DNA of 37,596 nt from Priapulus caudatus (taxonomy: Eukaryota; Priapulida; Priapulimorpha; Priapulimorphida; Priapulidae), in the NCBI RefSeq assembly GCF_000485595.1, contig NW_014577161.1, positions 65,895 through 103,490 of the forward strand. The letters are read 5' to 3'. Positions within the stretch are counted from its first letter, which is position 1. The number at the start of each line of letters is the position of its first letter. Below the pieces are notes generated by a model. That model ran no database searches and was not told where the DNA came from. It was given only the letters and a program-made list of their open reading frames with translations. The position numbers and the translations under genes are program-made. Positions 9,485 to 19,346 of the stretch are shown here, piece after piece.

Positions 9485-9720
9485 ACTTAGAATACTCTAA
9501 TTACTACAAGTACTGTTACAATAATACTAGTAATTAAGTAACTACTCTAGTAAGTGTAGTACTAAGTTACCCAGCACTACTAGACTATAGTCATAGTTTA
9601 CTACCAGGACGGCAGAGCTACTACGTATAGTATTACTAATTACTGAGTACTAAGTACTACAGTAACTAGTACTACTAGTACTTAGTACTGACTACTACTA
9701 CTAACAAGTACTAGCTCCAA
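9485..9720. repeat. Cryptically simple AGTACT/ACTAGT-rich tract
   Basis: About 235 bases are built from overlapping words TACT, AGTA, CTAG and ACTACT without a strict period. Self-complementary AGTACT and ACTAGT recur, so many small hairpins are possible. It is probably slippage-derived simple sequence. Confidence 0.6.
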
Positions 9721-9847
9721 GAAACGCTCTTTGTAGGGTTAGAATACCCCTATTACTGACACAACAGCACTTGAAGCGTTTCAATGAAAATATAGATGCT
9801 AACTAAATACGAAATCTATTTACTACCTACCACAATTCTTAATGTTT

Positions 9848-10560
9848 CTAGTATAGGCTACTCTCTTCGAGAAGTTGGGCGAGGTGCAAGGCTAATATAG
9901 AACTAGACTCGCTTACCACTCGATTAGCATCGAGGTGACCTAAGCTAACGCCCGAGAGGTGGGAGCGAGTGCCAGTCGTATGGGCTATAGGCGCGGGCAA
10001 GGCGGCGCAAACTGCTTTTGCAACTCCTGGTAGCGAAGCCTCGCCATTGGAACATATGCACAATACCGTTCCAGCGTTGGGGCGCGCAACAATGAGGTCA
10101 GCGAAGAGCGCCGGTAGTGTTTCCTGATTCTGACACGGACACATTTCCATACTAGGCAGGTTCGGCGATATGTCAAATTCGTACAGTCTTTTCTGTGATT
10201 TTCGCCAGTGACAGACAGCTCGGTTACGAACAAGCATTACTCGGTTAACAGTTTTATAACAAGTGCAACACTGTTTCACTGTTCCAAATGTCTGCCCTCT
10301 GTGTCCCCCCATACAATTGCAGGACTTGTTCGGGCTGGCAGCTATGGATTCGTGCGCCGAGGGCCTATCATTCGGCGCGACGGATCCAATAGCTTGCCAG
10401 CGCTGCCATAAACTGTCGTAGGAATTTCCGCGGTCGTGCGCCTTGCCGCGGACTCGCGCGCAAGATCGCCGCAGTCAATTCGGATAAACACCTTCTTCGG
10501 CAAACGCTTCTCTAGTACCCGTCTCATCTGGATACCTGAAACTAAAACTGAACTGAAAAC
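9848..10560 (-). repeat. Dispersed repeat, copy 1 (unknown family)
   Basis: Read on the minus strand, it runs CCAGATGAGACGGG, TACTAGAGAAGCG, GCGGCAAGG, GAATCCATAGCTGCCAGC, GGGGACACAGAGGG and CGTAAC in the same order as plus-strand sequence from about 26,890. Similarity is clear for about 400 bases and fades after. A 154-codon minus-strand frame (9848-10312) with several Cys residues lies inside, but it is not conserved in the other copy, so I do not call a protein. It is an old repeat of unrecognised class. Confidence 0.7.
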
Positions 10561-11242
10561 AGTTGGCTGCTCGCTTCAGGTTGTATCGCGCGACGGCGGG
10601 CGCGGGCACTCAGGTGAGCATAGCTATATATAGACTCCCTAGTTGCCGTGCTCTCGGCCGGTTCGCTCCGCAGGACGTCTCCCCACTTGGCCCGCGCAGT
10701 ATACGCGCGCAGTGCTTCCATGCAGTGGTTGCTTACAGTAATACTGTATCGTCGTGCAGGCATTGTGCTTTCGTAATATACAACCGCAGTCATAATTTTC
10801 GAGCGCCATTACCACTATACGACATAAAGGTACCAAGTGTCCAGTAATTATTTCTTGTTATACGCACTATCGTAAAATAATCGATATCCGAAGTTGTATC
10901 GCGAGTATATCGAGTTTTCAAAAATATATTGCAATAACGATATACGGTACATATCGTTACACCCAACTAAATAATATAGATATATATATATCACAGTTGT
11001 TCAGGCCAGATTAGTCCGCCGCGGCTCGCATAACTAGAGAACTCGCCGCAGCATAGAGGAAGAACTAAAGAATTTCAGAAATCAGCGACGTTCTGGACCG
11101 GCGGTTCTGGGCTGAAACAAAAATTTAAAAGAAAGTTAAAAAGTTAAAATCATGAAAAATTCAAAATTCTCTTCATCAATAGATGGCGGTGCGTACCGAT
11201 TAACATCAGTACGTGTGAATCCATGTGTATACCCTTAAAGGT
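10561..11242. other. Intergenic, nothing assigned
   Basis: Unique sequence with an ATCGATA-rich patch at about 10870-10965 ending TATCGTTACACCC, a word often seen at DNA-transposon ends. No matching second end was found. Confidence 0.35.
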
Positions 11243-11335
11243 GGCAGTGGCCTAATCCTAGACAATGCCCCCCTCTCCGTCTCCTAAAGACACCGGTGAT
11301 TTCTGGGTTCGACGTCCCACCACTGGGGAATTATT
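11243..11335 (+). mobile_element. tRNA-derived SINE-like head
   Basis: AGGTGGCAGTGGCCTAATCC resembles a polymerase III A box and its flank. About 60 bases on, CTGGGTTCGACGTCCCACC fits a B box (GGTTCGANNC) followed by a degenerate acceptor-stem-like end (CCACTGG). Spacing suits a tRNA-derived SINE. It cannot fold as a functional tRNA. An AT-rich tail follows. Confidence 0.4.
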
Positions 11336-11499
11336 TTCCACGCCTTTTTCCCCTTTTTCCCTTTTTTCCCTTTACCTACGTATTACCCCTTTTATTACTC
11401 CCTTTAATTAGTATGTATTATTTTTAATTTTTTACTTTAATTTTAATTTGTATATTTTTTATATATAGTCTTTATTTTTGATTTATTATTATTTTTTTA

Positions 11500-11720
11500 C
11501 TGTTGGGATGAAATGGGATGGGAATGGCAATGGATGGGATCCGGATGGTAATGGGCAATGGGATGGCAGTGGCAGTGGCAGTGGGATGGCATGGGATGGC
11601 ATGAGATGCAATGAGATGGGACGGCATGGGATATGGGACTGCATGGATCGTGCGCATGGGGAGGGATGGAATGGGGATGGTGGATGGATGCATAGATGGA
11701 TGCATGGATAGATAGATATT
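11500..11720. repeat. ATGGGATGG minisatellite
   Basis: Irregular GGGATGG, GGCAATGG and GGCAGT units continue into GATGGATGCAT units near 11690-11715. Reading frames across it are artefacts. Confidence 0.85.
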
Positions 11721-11780
11721 AGATTTGTTGGGTATTTTCGCTTTCAACAAAAGCGTCACCCAACTGAGTAAAGCCACCAA

Positions 11781-11810
11781 TTTCCCCGGCAACGCGGGTA
11801 TCCCGCTAGT
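11781..11810 (+). mobile_element. Helitron-like 3' terminus
   Basis: GC-rich hairpin GCGGG-TAT-CCCGC (11794-11806) runs into CTAG followed by T, with CCCCGGCAACG just before. Helitrons end in a short GC hairpin and CTRR, inserted next to T. In this copy the hairpin touches the CTAG rather than lying about 10 bases upstream. Minisatellite cores such as the one at 11500-11720 occur in non-autonomous Helitrons, so both may belong to one element; no 5' end was identified. Confidence 0.35.
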
Positions 11811-12463
11811 TACTATATATAACAGGGTTAATTTTTACTAATCGTTTTTGCTAGTTTCGTCGTTTGTCTTTACTAATTCCACTGAAACTACAATATAGTT
11901 TTTGCATTTCACTGTTGTACGCTCACATGCTTAATACACTCTTGATTATATCTAGGTGGATAGTGGCTCTACCAAACACCCATTTGCGCTGCCACAGGCG
12001 AAAGAAAGCTCTGTGTGACAGAGCTTGATGGATAGATACTTAGTGGTAGAGAGAATGGGCAATTGATATTTCATACACTGGTTCCTTGACATCAAGCAAC
12101 ATATCAATTAATAAACAGACAGATACTTACATGGATAGAACCTTTTTCTGTAGCACCATCTTCATCACATATAGGTACCTATTGGCTAAACCAACATTTT
12201 CTGGATTATTCCTAATTGTCAGATAAGCTGCCTGGAATGAAAAAAGATTTACATTTACACACATATATTATAATTAATTGAATCACCCTTTGTTTGCATA
12301 CAATTACATACGTGATTGTTGGTCCATAGGCCTACTCATGTTGAAGTACGGATTTTGATAAACATACTTTAAATTGTGGCACTTTTGTACTATTTTGAAC
12401 CATTATGTGTGATTAATGTTCTCAGAAGGTCCTTACTATTATGCATTGACTGGTCTTAATAAG
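11811..12463. other. Intergenic, nothing assigned
   Basis: AT-rich sequence without recognisable genes or repeats. Confidence 0.35.
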
Positions 12464-12628
12464 TGTTGTAGGTCTCGAGGCCGGTCTTGGCCTCGAGACC
12501 GGCCTCGAGACCGTTTTCCTTGGTCTCGGTCTCGGTCTTGGCCTCGGAGTGCAATGACTCGGACTCGGACTCGAGCCCTCCGGACTCGAGGACTCGGGTC
12601 GAGGCCGGCTCGAGGCCACTACATACAT
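12464..12628. repeat. GGCCTCGAG/GACTCG simple element with inverted ends
   Basis: Left end TGTAGGTCTCGAGGCCGG and right end GGCCGGCTCGAGGCCACTAC are roughly inverted copies. Between them are CTCGAGACC palindromes and GGACTCGGACTCG hexamer repeats. It may be a small MITE whose body is hexamer repeat. A related hexamer array lies at 13133-13255. Confidence 0.55.
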
Positions 12629-12995
12629 AGTACACAACTGTACATATTGTAACACACAGTTTACAAGAATTTAAAACTAAAACTCCTAGGTTTTCTAGAT
12701 ACACGGCCTAATCTTGTAACGTTTTCAATGGCTCGATAAAGATTCTTGTCTCTTTGGTTTGAATCTGCTGTCACTTCGTCCCTTTGCGCTTTTTCTACCA
12801 CTTCTTTCTCTTCTTCTACCACTTCGAAGGTACTAGCACTCTCTCATTTGGTTCCACAACCCGTGTCATTCTCGTAAAACACAAATGGATCCGTTAATTT
12901 GACACGTTTCGTATGACTCGTGTCTCTGTGTTTTCGGCTGACTATACACTTTCGAATGTCTACGATGCACTGTTGCAATATTTCCCCTTTTTTTT

Positions 12996-13090
12996 CCTCT
13001 AGCCGATTTTCCCGATTTCTCTAGCCTTTTTTCCCTTTTTTTTCCTCTAGCCGATTTTCCCGATTTCTCTAGCCTTTTTTCCCGATTTTT
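12996..13090. repeat. 48-bp direct duplication
   Basis: CCTCTAGCCGATTTTCCCG at 12996 is repeated at 13044, followed in both cases by ATTTCTCTAGCC and a poly(T)/C stretch. Confidence 0.85.
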
Positions 13091-13132
13091 TCTCTTTTTC
13101 CGATTTTTTCCCTTTTTTTTAAAATCAAAACT

Positions 13133-13255
13133 GGACTCGGACTCGGACTCGGGTGGTGTGGACTCAGACTCGGACTCGGGTGGCGCGGACTCGGACTCAG
13201 ACTCGAACTTGGGGGGTGCGGACTTGGACTCGGACGGGGGGGTGCAGACTCGACT
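13133..13255. repeat. GACTCG hexamer array
   Basis: Runs of GGACTCGGACTCGG with GGGTGGTGTG or GGGTGGCGCG interruptions. Same hexamer family as 12464-12628, about 600 bases away. Confidence 0.85.
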
Positions 13256-13433
13256 ACAACACTGGTCTCAATCAACTCAACCACCATTCTCATGTCAATT
13301 TGAACCGATCACCTACAAGTACTAACAATACAGTAGTGCCGGCCCTTGCAGCTAGCTACTCTAAACAATATACTAACTAGCAACACTCAAATTAATTTTT
13401 TTTTCGGGGTCTCTTTTTCCCAACCCCCCCATT

Positions 13434-13469
13434 AAAGAGCCCCCATAAATTTATTTTCGGGGGCTCTTT
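13434..13469. repeat. 11-bp perfect hairpin AAAGAGCCCCC
   Basis: AAAGAGCCCCC (13434-13444) and GGGGGCTCTTT (13459-13469) with a 14-base loop. Similar GGGGGC(T/G)A-TTTTT words recur at about 13490 and 14060, suggesting parts of one unidentified repeat family. Confidence 0.6.
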
Positions 13470-13499
13470 TTGTGCTTACGGGGGCTACTTTTTGTCACA

Positions 13500-15142
13500 T
13501 AAAATTACATAAATTTAGAGTTAGTAGTTGGTATCATGCCCCTCAATAACTGTAACACATATATACATGTGCATAACACTGTTTAATGTGCCTTTACTCT
13601 CTAAAACTGAATGTAAATTGATGTCTAGTATTTTTACATATATTTGTGTTATTTTTGTTTGTTTTTTGAGCTAATTTGGAGTACTCTGTGGATTGCAAAG
13701 GTTTTTGTGAATCCTGACTCTTGAGTGACATTACATGATGATGATACTAAGAACTTGAAGAAATGAACTTGAATAAAGAAAGACACCAATGAATTGAAAA
13801 ATTATGACGAATCGAATTGAAATATTGATGTTTACCACTGTGACAGTGCACACTGCAGCTGCATGCATATGCATGCACTGCACTGAAGTTGACTGAACTG
13901 TAAACTGTAAAACACACAACGTGTTTGCATTGACTTTTTTTTCCTTCTTGTGAAGGACGGCAAGTTGGCAATTCATTTTCCGATTTGAAAGTTGTAAAAG
14001 GAAAACTAAACTAACGGCCGTCACTGTCACGGCATGATGTTACAATCATGGAAAAATATTACGGGGGCGATTTTTTTTATCCTATTCAAAAAAATAATCG
14101 CACTTTTTAAGTTTCCCGGGCGATTCGCCCTTCGCCCCTGTGTATTTTGAGGGTTGCTAACTAGTAAGCCCTACCTCGCTCCATTTTTGTTTACATATCT
14201 TCAGTACAACAAATACATCCTGCATTCATACTTCAGTTCACTGAGGAATATGGTAAATAGTTAGGGACATAATTAGCTTTCTGACAATTGGGCAAATAAC
14301 TGGCATGAAATGTACTATATGCACTGTATCTATACCGTAATCAGTACAGTCAGTTCAGGGCATGTGTGTGATTTTACTACTATATTAACTGCCAACACTT
14401 CTCCCCAAAGAAAGTCAGTGTACAGGTATAACAGATGTGCCATTTGCTCTCCTTGCTCGCTGATGCTAGAGTGATTTACACTTCACTCATCAATACACGT
14501 GCACATGACATAGATTCAACAAAATGAAATGTCTTGCAAAACTGTTCGCATGCATTAAAGGCATGCAATGTTGACGAATGCTAGAGTAACTGGCACCTTG
14601 TGTAGTTAATAAGTACATAACCTTATAGCTAAATGCGTATTAGTTGTCCAATATCACTGCTGGTTACATTACAAGCAAGACTTGAATTCGGTTGTTGATA
14701 TTCATTTACGTGCCGTAAATGTCATCTAGGAGTGAAGCGATAACGTAAACATTTGTGCGGCCCGTATGTTTTGGACGCCAGATCAAATGGAGGTGTCAGC
14801 GGTGTAACCACGGCGACGGACTAAACATGGAATTGGAGTAAAACACACGTACTAATCACGGACACACATGGACAGGCCTGACAAAAAGTTCTTTATCCCC
14901 AGTGTGTGTCAGTGTTTGCGAAAACACTGATGATAGCATTGCGTACCGCCGAGCATGCGTGCGAAAATGTCCGGTGCACTATAAATCTGTATCACACCCG
15001 CTTCGCCGGCAGCGGTTTGAAACTGTAAACAACCGATTTGTTGGCCTGCGGATTTCAATTAGACATTTATTAGTAACCAGCACTGATATCAGGGTTAGAT
15101 ACTAACCATTTAAGTTCATTAGTCCACAGGACTAGTAAAAGA
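13500..15142. other. Upstream region of D2HGDH, no exon recognised
   Basis: I looked for N-terminal D2HGDH exons on the plus strand and found none. A G-rich/T-rich patch at 14060-14140 (GGGGGCGATTTTTTTT, then CGGGCGATTCGCCC) resembles the words at 13400-13500. The rest is unremarkable. Confidence 0.35.
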
Positions 15143-15275
15143 AATGAAAGTGTCAATGACACTGTAGCTCACCACAAAAAAGGACACAAATGAGTGAGTG
15201 AGAAGAAGTCAGTTTTCAGCAAAGTTTTCAGTCAAGTCAGAAGCAACCATCGACGTACATTATAGAAACGAAGAG
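15143..15275 (+). mobile_element. Dispersed repeat copy (TAGCTCACC family), cut near gap
   Basis: AGTGTCAATGACACT, a perfect palindrome around a central A, is followed by GTAGCTCACCACAAAAAAGG, GACACAAATGAGTGAGT, AAGAAGTCAG and CGTACATTATAGAAACGA. The same series recurs in the same orientation at 24481-24595. The copy is interrupted by sequence leading into the gap at 15349. Confidence 0.8.
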
Positions 15276-15348
15276 TATATATGGGAGAACTCCCATTGTA
15301 TACTCTTGATAATTATATGTGTAATTTTTTTATGTGAAAATAATAAAT

Positions 15349-15358
15349 NNNNNNNNNN
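15349..15358. other. Assembly gap, 10 N
   Basis: Ten N of presumably arbitrary length, directly before a minisatellite that continues to the first visible D2HGDH exon. Missing 5' D2HGDH exons may be lost here. Confidence 0.99.
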
Positions 15359-15750
15359 TGCATTACCGGCGCGAGGTCTGTATTGCATTACATGTGTGAG
15401 TTCTGTATTGCATTACCGGCGCGAGGTCTGTATTGCATTACATGTGTGAGTTCTGTATTGCATTACCGGTGCGAGTTCTGTATTGCATTACAGGTGCGAG
15501 TTCTGTATAGCATTACATGTGTGAGTTCTGTATTGCATTACAGGTGCGAGTTCTGTATTGCATTACAGGTGCGAGTTCTGTATTGCATTACAGGTGCGAG
15601 TTCTGTATTGCATTACATGTGCGAGTTCTGTACTGCATTACAGGTGCGAGTTCTGTGTTGCATTACAGGTGTGAGTTCTGTATTGCATTACAGGTGCGAG
15701 TTCTGTATTGCATTACATGTGTGAGTTCTGTATTGCATTACAGGTGCGAG
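15359..15750. repeat. 25-bp minisatellite carrying a splice acceptor
   Basis: About 16 units of 25 bp (TGCATTACAGGTGCGAG followed by TTCTGTAT) with variants CATTACCGGCGCGAG and CATTACATGTGTGAG. The last unit runs straight into exon sequence: its TTACAG|GTGCGAG is the acceptor and first seven exon bases of the D2HGDH exon starting at 15744. Upstream ACAG-type units therefore copy a functional 3' splice site. Identical adjacent units without unique spacers exclude a CRISPR array. Confidence 0.9.
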
Positions 15751-15941
15751 TTCCCTCGTGTTGAAACCGAAGACGACCGACGACGTTTCGCGCATCATGG
15801 CACACTGCGATAAGCGCCATCTGGCGGTGGTTCCGCAGGGCGGGAACACGGGCCTGGTCGGAGGCAGCGTTCCTGTGTTTGATGAGGTCGTGCTTAGCAC
15901 TGCGCTCATGAATAAGATTCTAGACCTCGATGAGATATCAG
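15744..15941 (+). CDS. D2HGDH: D-2-hydroxyglutarate dehydrogenase, first visible exon
   Basis: D2HGDH is a mitochondrial FAD enzyme that oxidises D-2-hydroxyglutarate to 2-oxoglutarate and passes electrons to ETF. This exon opens the FAD-binding PCMH-type domain. [18 protein letters not shown] leads to the flavin-binding motif [19 protein letters not shown] and then [17 protein letters not shown]. The acceptor is the last unit of the 25-bp minisatellite (ATTACAG|GTGCG) and the donor is TCAG|GTGAGC. About 100 residues that normally precede it, with the mitochondrial targeting peptide, are not in the window. Confidence 0.93.
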
Positions 15942-16186
15942 GTGAGCGGTGCAGCATAACCCGGGCGATCGGTGTGTGAGGTGGAGTGTGGGGGGAGGGG
16001 AGATTGAGAAGTATTTATTCAAACACTCGACTGCAATTCTTCCAAACTTCCATGTGTAATTTGATGATCTAACTCAATGAACATATATGCAACATCTGTC
16101 TCTCTCTCCTCCCCCTCTCTCTCTATGTGCATGCGCGTACACATACAGACACACTCACCACCCCCGCACGCGCTCCCCTTCCGCAG

Positions 16187-16380
16187 GTGTTGTCACGTGT
16201 CAGGCAGGCTGCATCCTGGAGACGTTGGATGACCACGTCGCGGAGCGCGGACTCGCGATGCCGCTAGACCTCGGAGCGAAAGCAAGCTGTCACATCGGTG
16301 GCAACGTGTCGACGTCCGCTGGTGGCCTGCGTCTGATCCGATACGGATCGCTACATGGGAGCGTGCTTGGCCTAGAAGCC
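16187..16380 (+). CDS. D2HGDH: D-2-hydroxyglutarate dehydrogenase, exon
   Basis: The acceptor CCTTCCGCAG and donor GAAGCC|GTGAGT fit, and the phase matches the previous exon (split Gly codon). It encodes [15 protein letters not shown], then [40 protein letters not shown]. These are the conserved FAD-domain segments that line the flavin: the Asp-Leu-Gly-Ala-Lys stretch and the GG-N-AGG loop. No frameshift. Confidence 0.95.
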
Positions 16381-16723
16381 GTGAGTGTTGGGGGGTGAAT
16401 GCATTCCAGGGCTCCCTCTGGATGTTTTAAAGTTTGAGCCAAGACTTGAGCCACAAAAGTTATTTTTTAGCCACTAATTAAAAAACTATAGCCACTGTTC
16501 ACTGTATTGTATGTGCTAAGCAAGGCATAAACAGGAGATGGGCATGGGAAAAGAGGTGTACGAAAACATTTTACGACACGACACTGCAATTTCTTTATTC
16601 AATCGTAATTTTGTGAGCAGTTAAACCATTTGCTATGTGCTTTGGCCAATGGTGGGGGAAGTTTGGAAAAGCTGTTTCTGCAACCCTGACAGCGCTCTGT
16701 CTCTCGCGCGCGCGTGTGGATAG

Positions 16724-16892
16724 GTGCTAGCGAGTGGAGAGGTGCTGGACTGCATGTCAGGGATGAGGAAGGACAACACGGGATACGACCTCAAGCAGCT
16801 GCTGATTGGCTCAGAGGGAACGCTGGGCGTGGTCACCAAGGTGGCCATCTTGTGTCCCAGCAGACCGGCGGCAGTCAACGTGGCATTGTTGG
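16724..16892 (+). CDS. D2HGDH: D-2-hydroxyglutarate dehydrogenase, exon
   Basis: Acceptor GTGTGGATAG, donor TTGG|GTAATT. Encodes [40 protein letters not shown] and [16 protein letters not shown], the end of the FAD-binding PCMH domain. [12 protein letters not shown] and IGSEGTLG are hallmark motifs of the FAD-linked oxidase family that contains D2HGDH and D-lactate dehydrogenase. Joining in phase 0 at the start and phase 1 at the end agrees with both neighbours. Confidence 0.95.
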
Positions 16893-17221
16893 GTAATTGT
16901 TCGTCTTGGCTGTTAGCGTCAGCATAGAACTGCCGGCAGTAGATGTTCGAATAAGACGAGCTCTTAGTATTTTCACCTGCATGTAAAATTAACAATATTA
17001 TCACTCTTCAAGTATAGTGTCTTTTATTGTCCTCTTAGAAATTTGAATAAAATGTAGATTCAATAAATTTAGTTTGCATATTTAACATGCTCGCTCCAGT
17101 TTATCTCTCTATCCATTTAAATCCCTTCAGTGTCTTCACTACAGATATTTTGGTGCCACCCTTTCTCCTTCGGTCTGCAATTGGCATGCAAGTTCAGGAC
17201 TACTCTTGTTTCTCCTTTCAG

Positions 17222-17351
17222 CCTGTAACAGCTTTGCAGATGTGCTAAAGACACTGCAGAAGGGCAAGGCTATGCTCAGTGAGATACTGTCTGCCTTCGA
17301 GCTGATTGACAGTGCTTCCATGATGGCCGTGGAAAAGTACCTGCACCTCAG
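17222..17351 (+). CDS. D2HGDH: D-2-hydroxyglutarate dehydrogenase, exon
   Basis: Acceptor TCTCCTTTCAG, donor CTCAG|GTGTGC. Encodes CNSFADVLKTLQKGKAMLSE and ILSAFELIDSASMMAVEKYL, the start of the C-terminal FAD-oxidase cap domain (family pattern: a helix, then LSAFEFMD). The donor borders a GTGC-type microsatellite in the next intron. Confidence 0.93.
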
Positions 17352-17455
17352 GTGTGCGTGCGTGATGTGTGTGCGTGCGCGCGTGCGTTCGTGCATGTGT
17401 GCAGGAGTGCGTGCATGCGTGCTTGCATGTGCGTGCATGCATGCGTGGTAGCGTA
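17352..17455. repeat. GTGCGTGC microsatellite
   Basis: GTGCGTGCGTG and GTGCATGC words fill the first 100 bases of the intron directly after the D2HGDH donor. Cys/Val/Arg and His/Thr-rich frames are artefacts. Confidence 0.85.
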
Positions 17456-17706
17456 GGTGTTCTCGTTAGTATTAACAATCACATATCAGGGTCGAGGGAT
17501 CCGTTAGATCATGATGCAACGATTGATGTTATTGTGGTTTGCATCATGGTCATTGTACAGATCATGGCAAAGGTTACGTCCATTGTACAAGTGAATATTA
17601 AGATTATACAGTTAACCCCGCATATAAGCCATTAAGCATCACTTAAGGGAAACACAGAAAGCGTCCGTTACACAAAGGTGTTCATTCTGTAGAGATGGTT
17701 TCACTA

Positions 17707-18009
17707 GGCGCGTTCACACCCAAGAAAAACCGCGCTGCTCAGCCCGCTAATATCGGAGATAATAGTGAGCTATTTGTGTCGTTGTTCACACAGGCGAATA
17801 TCTCGCTAATCGCCGCGGTGCAAATATCACGCCGCGGTGCAAATAAGTGAGCTGATTCCAAATTAGCGCAGTCAGAAGTGGTCTTAGGAGCGGGCTATTT
17901 GGAGTGCGATTTAGTGAGCTAATTGCGTTCACACTTGTAAAAAGCTCAGTTTTTCGAGCGAGCTACAAGAGTTTTGCAGCCCGCTAATTCGCGCCAGTGT
18001 GAACGCACC
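17707..18009. mobile_element. MITE with GGTGCGTTCACAC ends in D2HGDH intron
   Basis: Left end GGCGCGTTCACAC and the complement of the right end, GGTGCGTTCACAC, match at 12 of 13 positions and are flanked by TA on both sides (17705-17706, 18010-18011). Inner words repeat: CGCCGCGGTGCAAAT twice, GAGCTAATT/AATTAGC, CAGCCCGCTAAT near both ends. There is no transposase. The ends resemble Harbinger/ISL2EU-like MITEs from memory; the class is not certain. Confidence 0.7.
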
Positions 18010-18480
18010 TACTGTATAACTGCCACTGAAGGGAAAAAACAGAAAACTGTCCTTTATAGATGGGTGGTGTCTTTTTTATGGACGTGTCAGCGAACACAGG
18101 TTTGACTGTACATGGTTTCACTTCACTATAGTCTATCAGCTGGGGGAAGTCCTGTGTGCATTTATATGTCCCCGCAGTTTGACGCTCGATTCATGTTGGG
18201 GACACCCCTGGGAGTAAAAAAAACTTGGGTAGACATTCTGAATCATGGGAAGGATAGGTGAAATTTAAGATTGCGTTCAAGATGGCCGTCAATTCATGTA
18301 ATTGTGTCAGGCTATCAGTTAATTCAATTTTATAGGTCAGGCTATCCATTAAAACTGATACCCGTACAGAAAATGCATTGTAATGTTATCGGGTTCCTCT
18401 GTGTGTGTATATATGGTGGTAGAGGTATATAACATCTGCAGTGCGTCTAAATCTATCTGCAACTTTCCGGCGTTTGACAG

Positions 18481-18637
18481 GAATCCTCTCTCGAGCGGAG
18501 AGTTCTACTGTCTCATCGAGACGTCGGGGTCACACGCAGGTCACGACGAAGAGAAGCTGACAGCGTTCCTAGACAGCGTCATGGAGGAGGGGAGCGTGTG
18601 CGATGGCACTGTCGCTCAGGGTATTACCCAGCAGAAG
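18481..18637 (+). CDS. D2HGDH: D-2-hydroxyglutarate dehydrogenase, exon
   Basis: Acceptor GCGTTTGACAG, donor CAGAAG|GTGAGC. Encodes [37 protein letters not shown] and [15 protein letters not shown]. FYxLIETSGSxxGHDxEKL is a clear D2HGDH cap-domain signature. The start phase (one base completing Arg) and phase-0 end match both neighbours. The preceding intron is about 1.1 kb and holds the MITE at 17707-18009. Confidence 0.94.
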
Positions 18638-18658
18638 GTGAGCAGGAGAAGCAGGGTA

Positions 18659-18815
18659 TAGTGTGTGTGTGTGTGCGTGCGTGTGTGTGTGTGCGAGTGC
18701 GTGCGTGCGTGTGTCTGTGCGTGTGCGAGTGCGTGCGTGCGTGCGTCTGTGCGTGTGCGTGTGCGAGTGCGTGTACGTGTGCGAGTGCGCGAGTGCGTGC
18801 GTGCGTGTGAGCACA
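18659..18815. repeat. GTGTGCGTGCGAG microsatellite
   Basis: (GT)n and GTGCGAGTGC words in the last D2HGDH intron, starting about 20 bases after the donor. Confidence 0.88.
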
Positions 18816-18923
18816 TACGGCACTTTTGAACATATACGCGATGATGAATTGGTTCGGTTTATTACAATTACAGTCAATTAATGTTTTAATCATAATCGTA
18901 ATTATTCCTCGTGCGTTAATCAG

Positions 18924-19346
18924 GATCTGTGGGCGCTGCGTGAGCGCGTCGCGGAGGCGTTGCTACGGGAAGGCTACACGTACAAGTACGACGTCTCACT
19001 GCCGACGCGTCATTTCTACGACATCGTCGTCGACATGAGGCGCCACCTGGCGGGCGCCGCCGTGCTCGGTTGCTATGGTTACGGTCACGTCGGCGACGGC
19101 AACGTGCACCTGAACGTGACGACGCGTCAGTACGACGCCGACGTGGGTCACCGCATCGAGCCGTACGTGTTCGAGTGGGTGAGGGGGCGCCACGGTAGCA
19201 TCAGCGCGGAGCATGGGCTCGGGTTTAAGAAGCGAGATTTCATTCACTACAGCAAGGCTGCGTCGGCGGTCGCCTGGATGAAGCGGTTCAAGACATTGAT
19301 GGATCCCAACGGCATCCTCAACCCGTACAAAACGCTGCCCGAGTGA
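18924..19346 (+). CDS. D2HGDH: D-2-hydroxyglutarate dehydrogenase, terminal exon
   Basis: Acceptor TGCGTTAATCAG, then 140 codons and TGA at 19344-19346. DLWALRERVAEALLREGYTY is followed by KYDVSLPTRHFYDIVVDMR (substrate-arginine region), the metal-binding motif GYGHVGDGNVHLNV with its two His ligands, SAEHGLGFKKRD (conserved Glu-His pair) and LMDPNGILNPYKTLPE at the C-terminus. All catalytic and metal motifs known for the family are present, so this half of the enzyme looks functional. Codons are GC3-rich. Its last 10 codons and stop are repeated downstream by a 75-bp minisatellite. Confidence 0.96.
   Translation, partial: DLWALRERVAEALLREGYTYKYDVSLPTRHFYDIVVDMRRHLAGAAVLGCYGYGHVGDGNVHLNVTTRQYDADVGHRIEPYVFEWVRGRHGSISAEHGLGFKKRDFIHYSKAASAVAWMKRFKTLMDPNGILNPYKTLPE

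Noticed and set aside
9848-10312. 154-codon minus-strand frame with several cysteines as a transposase fragment
   Set aside because: The related copy at 26.9 kb does not preserve the frame and I recognise no transposase motif.
15383-15813. Repetitive 25-residue protein frames over the array, or a CRISPR array
   Set aside because: Adjacent identical 25-bp units with no unique spacers and no cas genes in a eukaryotic gene; the frames are repeat artefacts.
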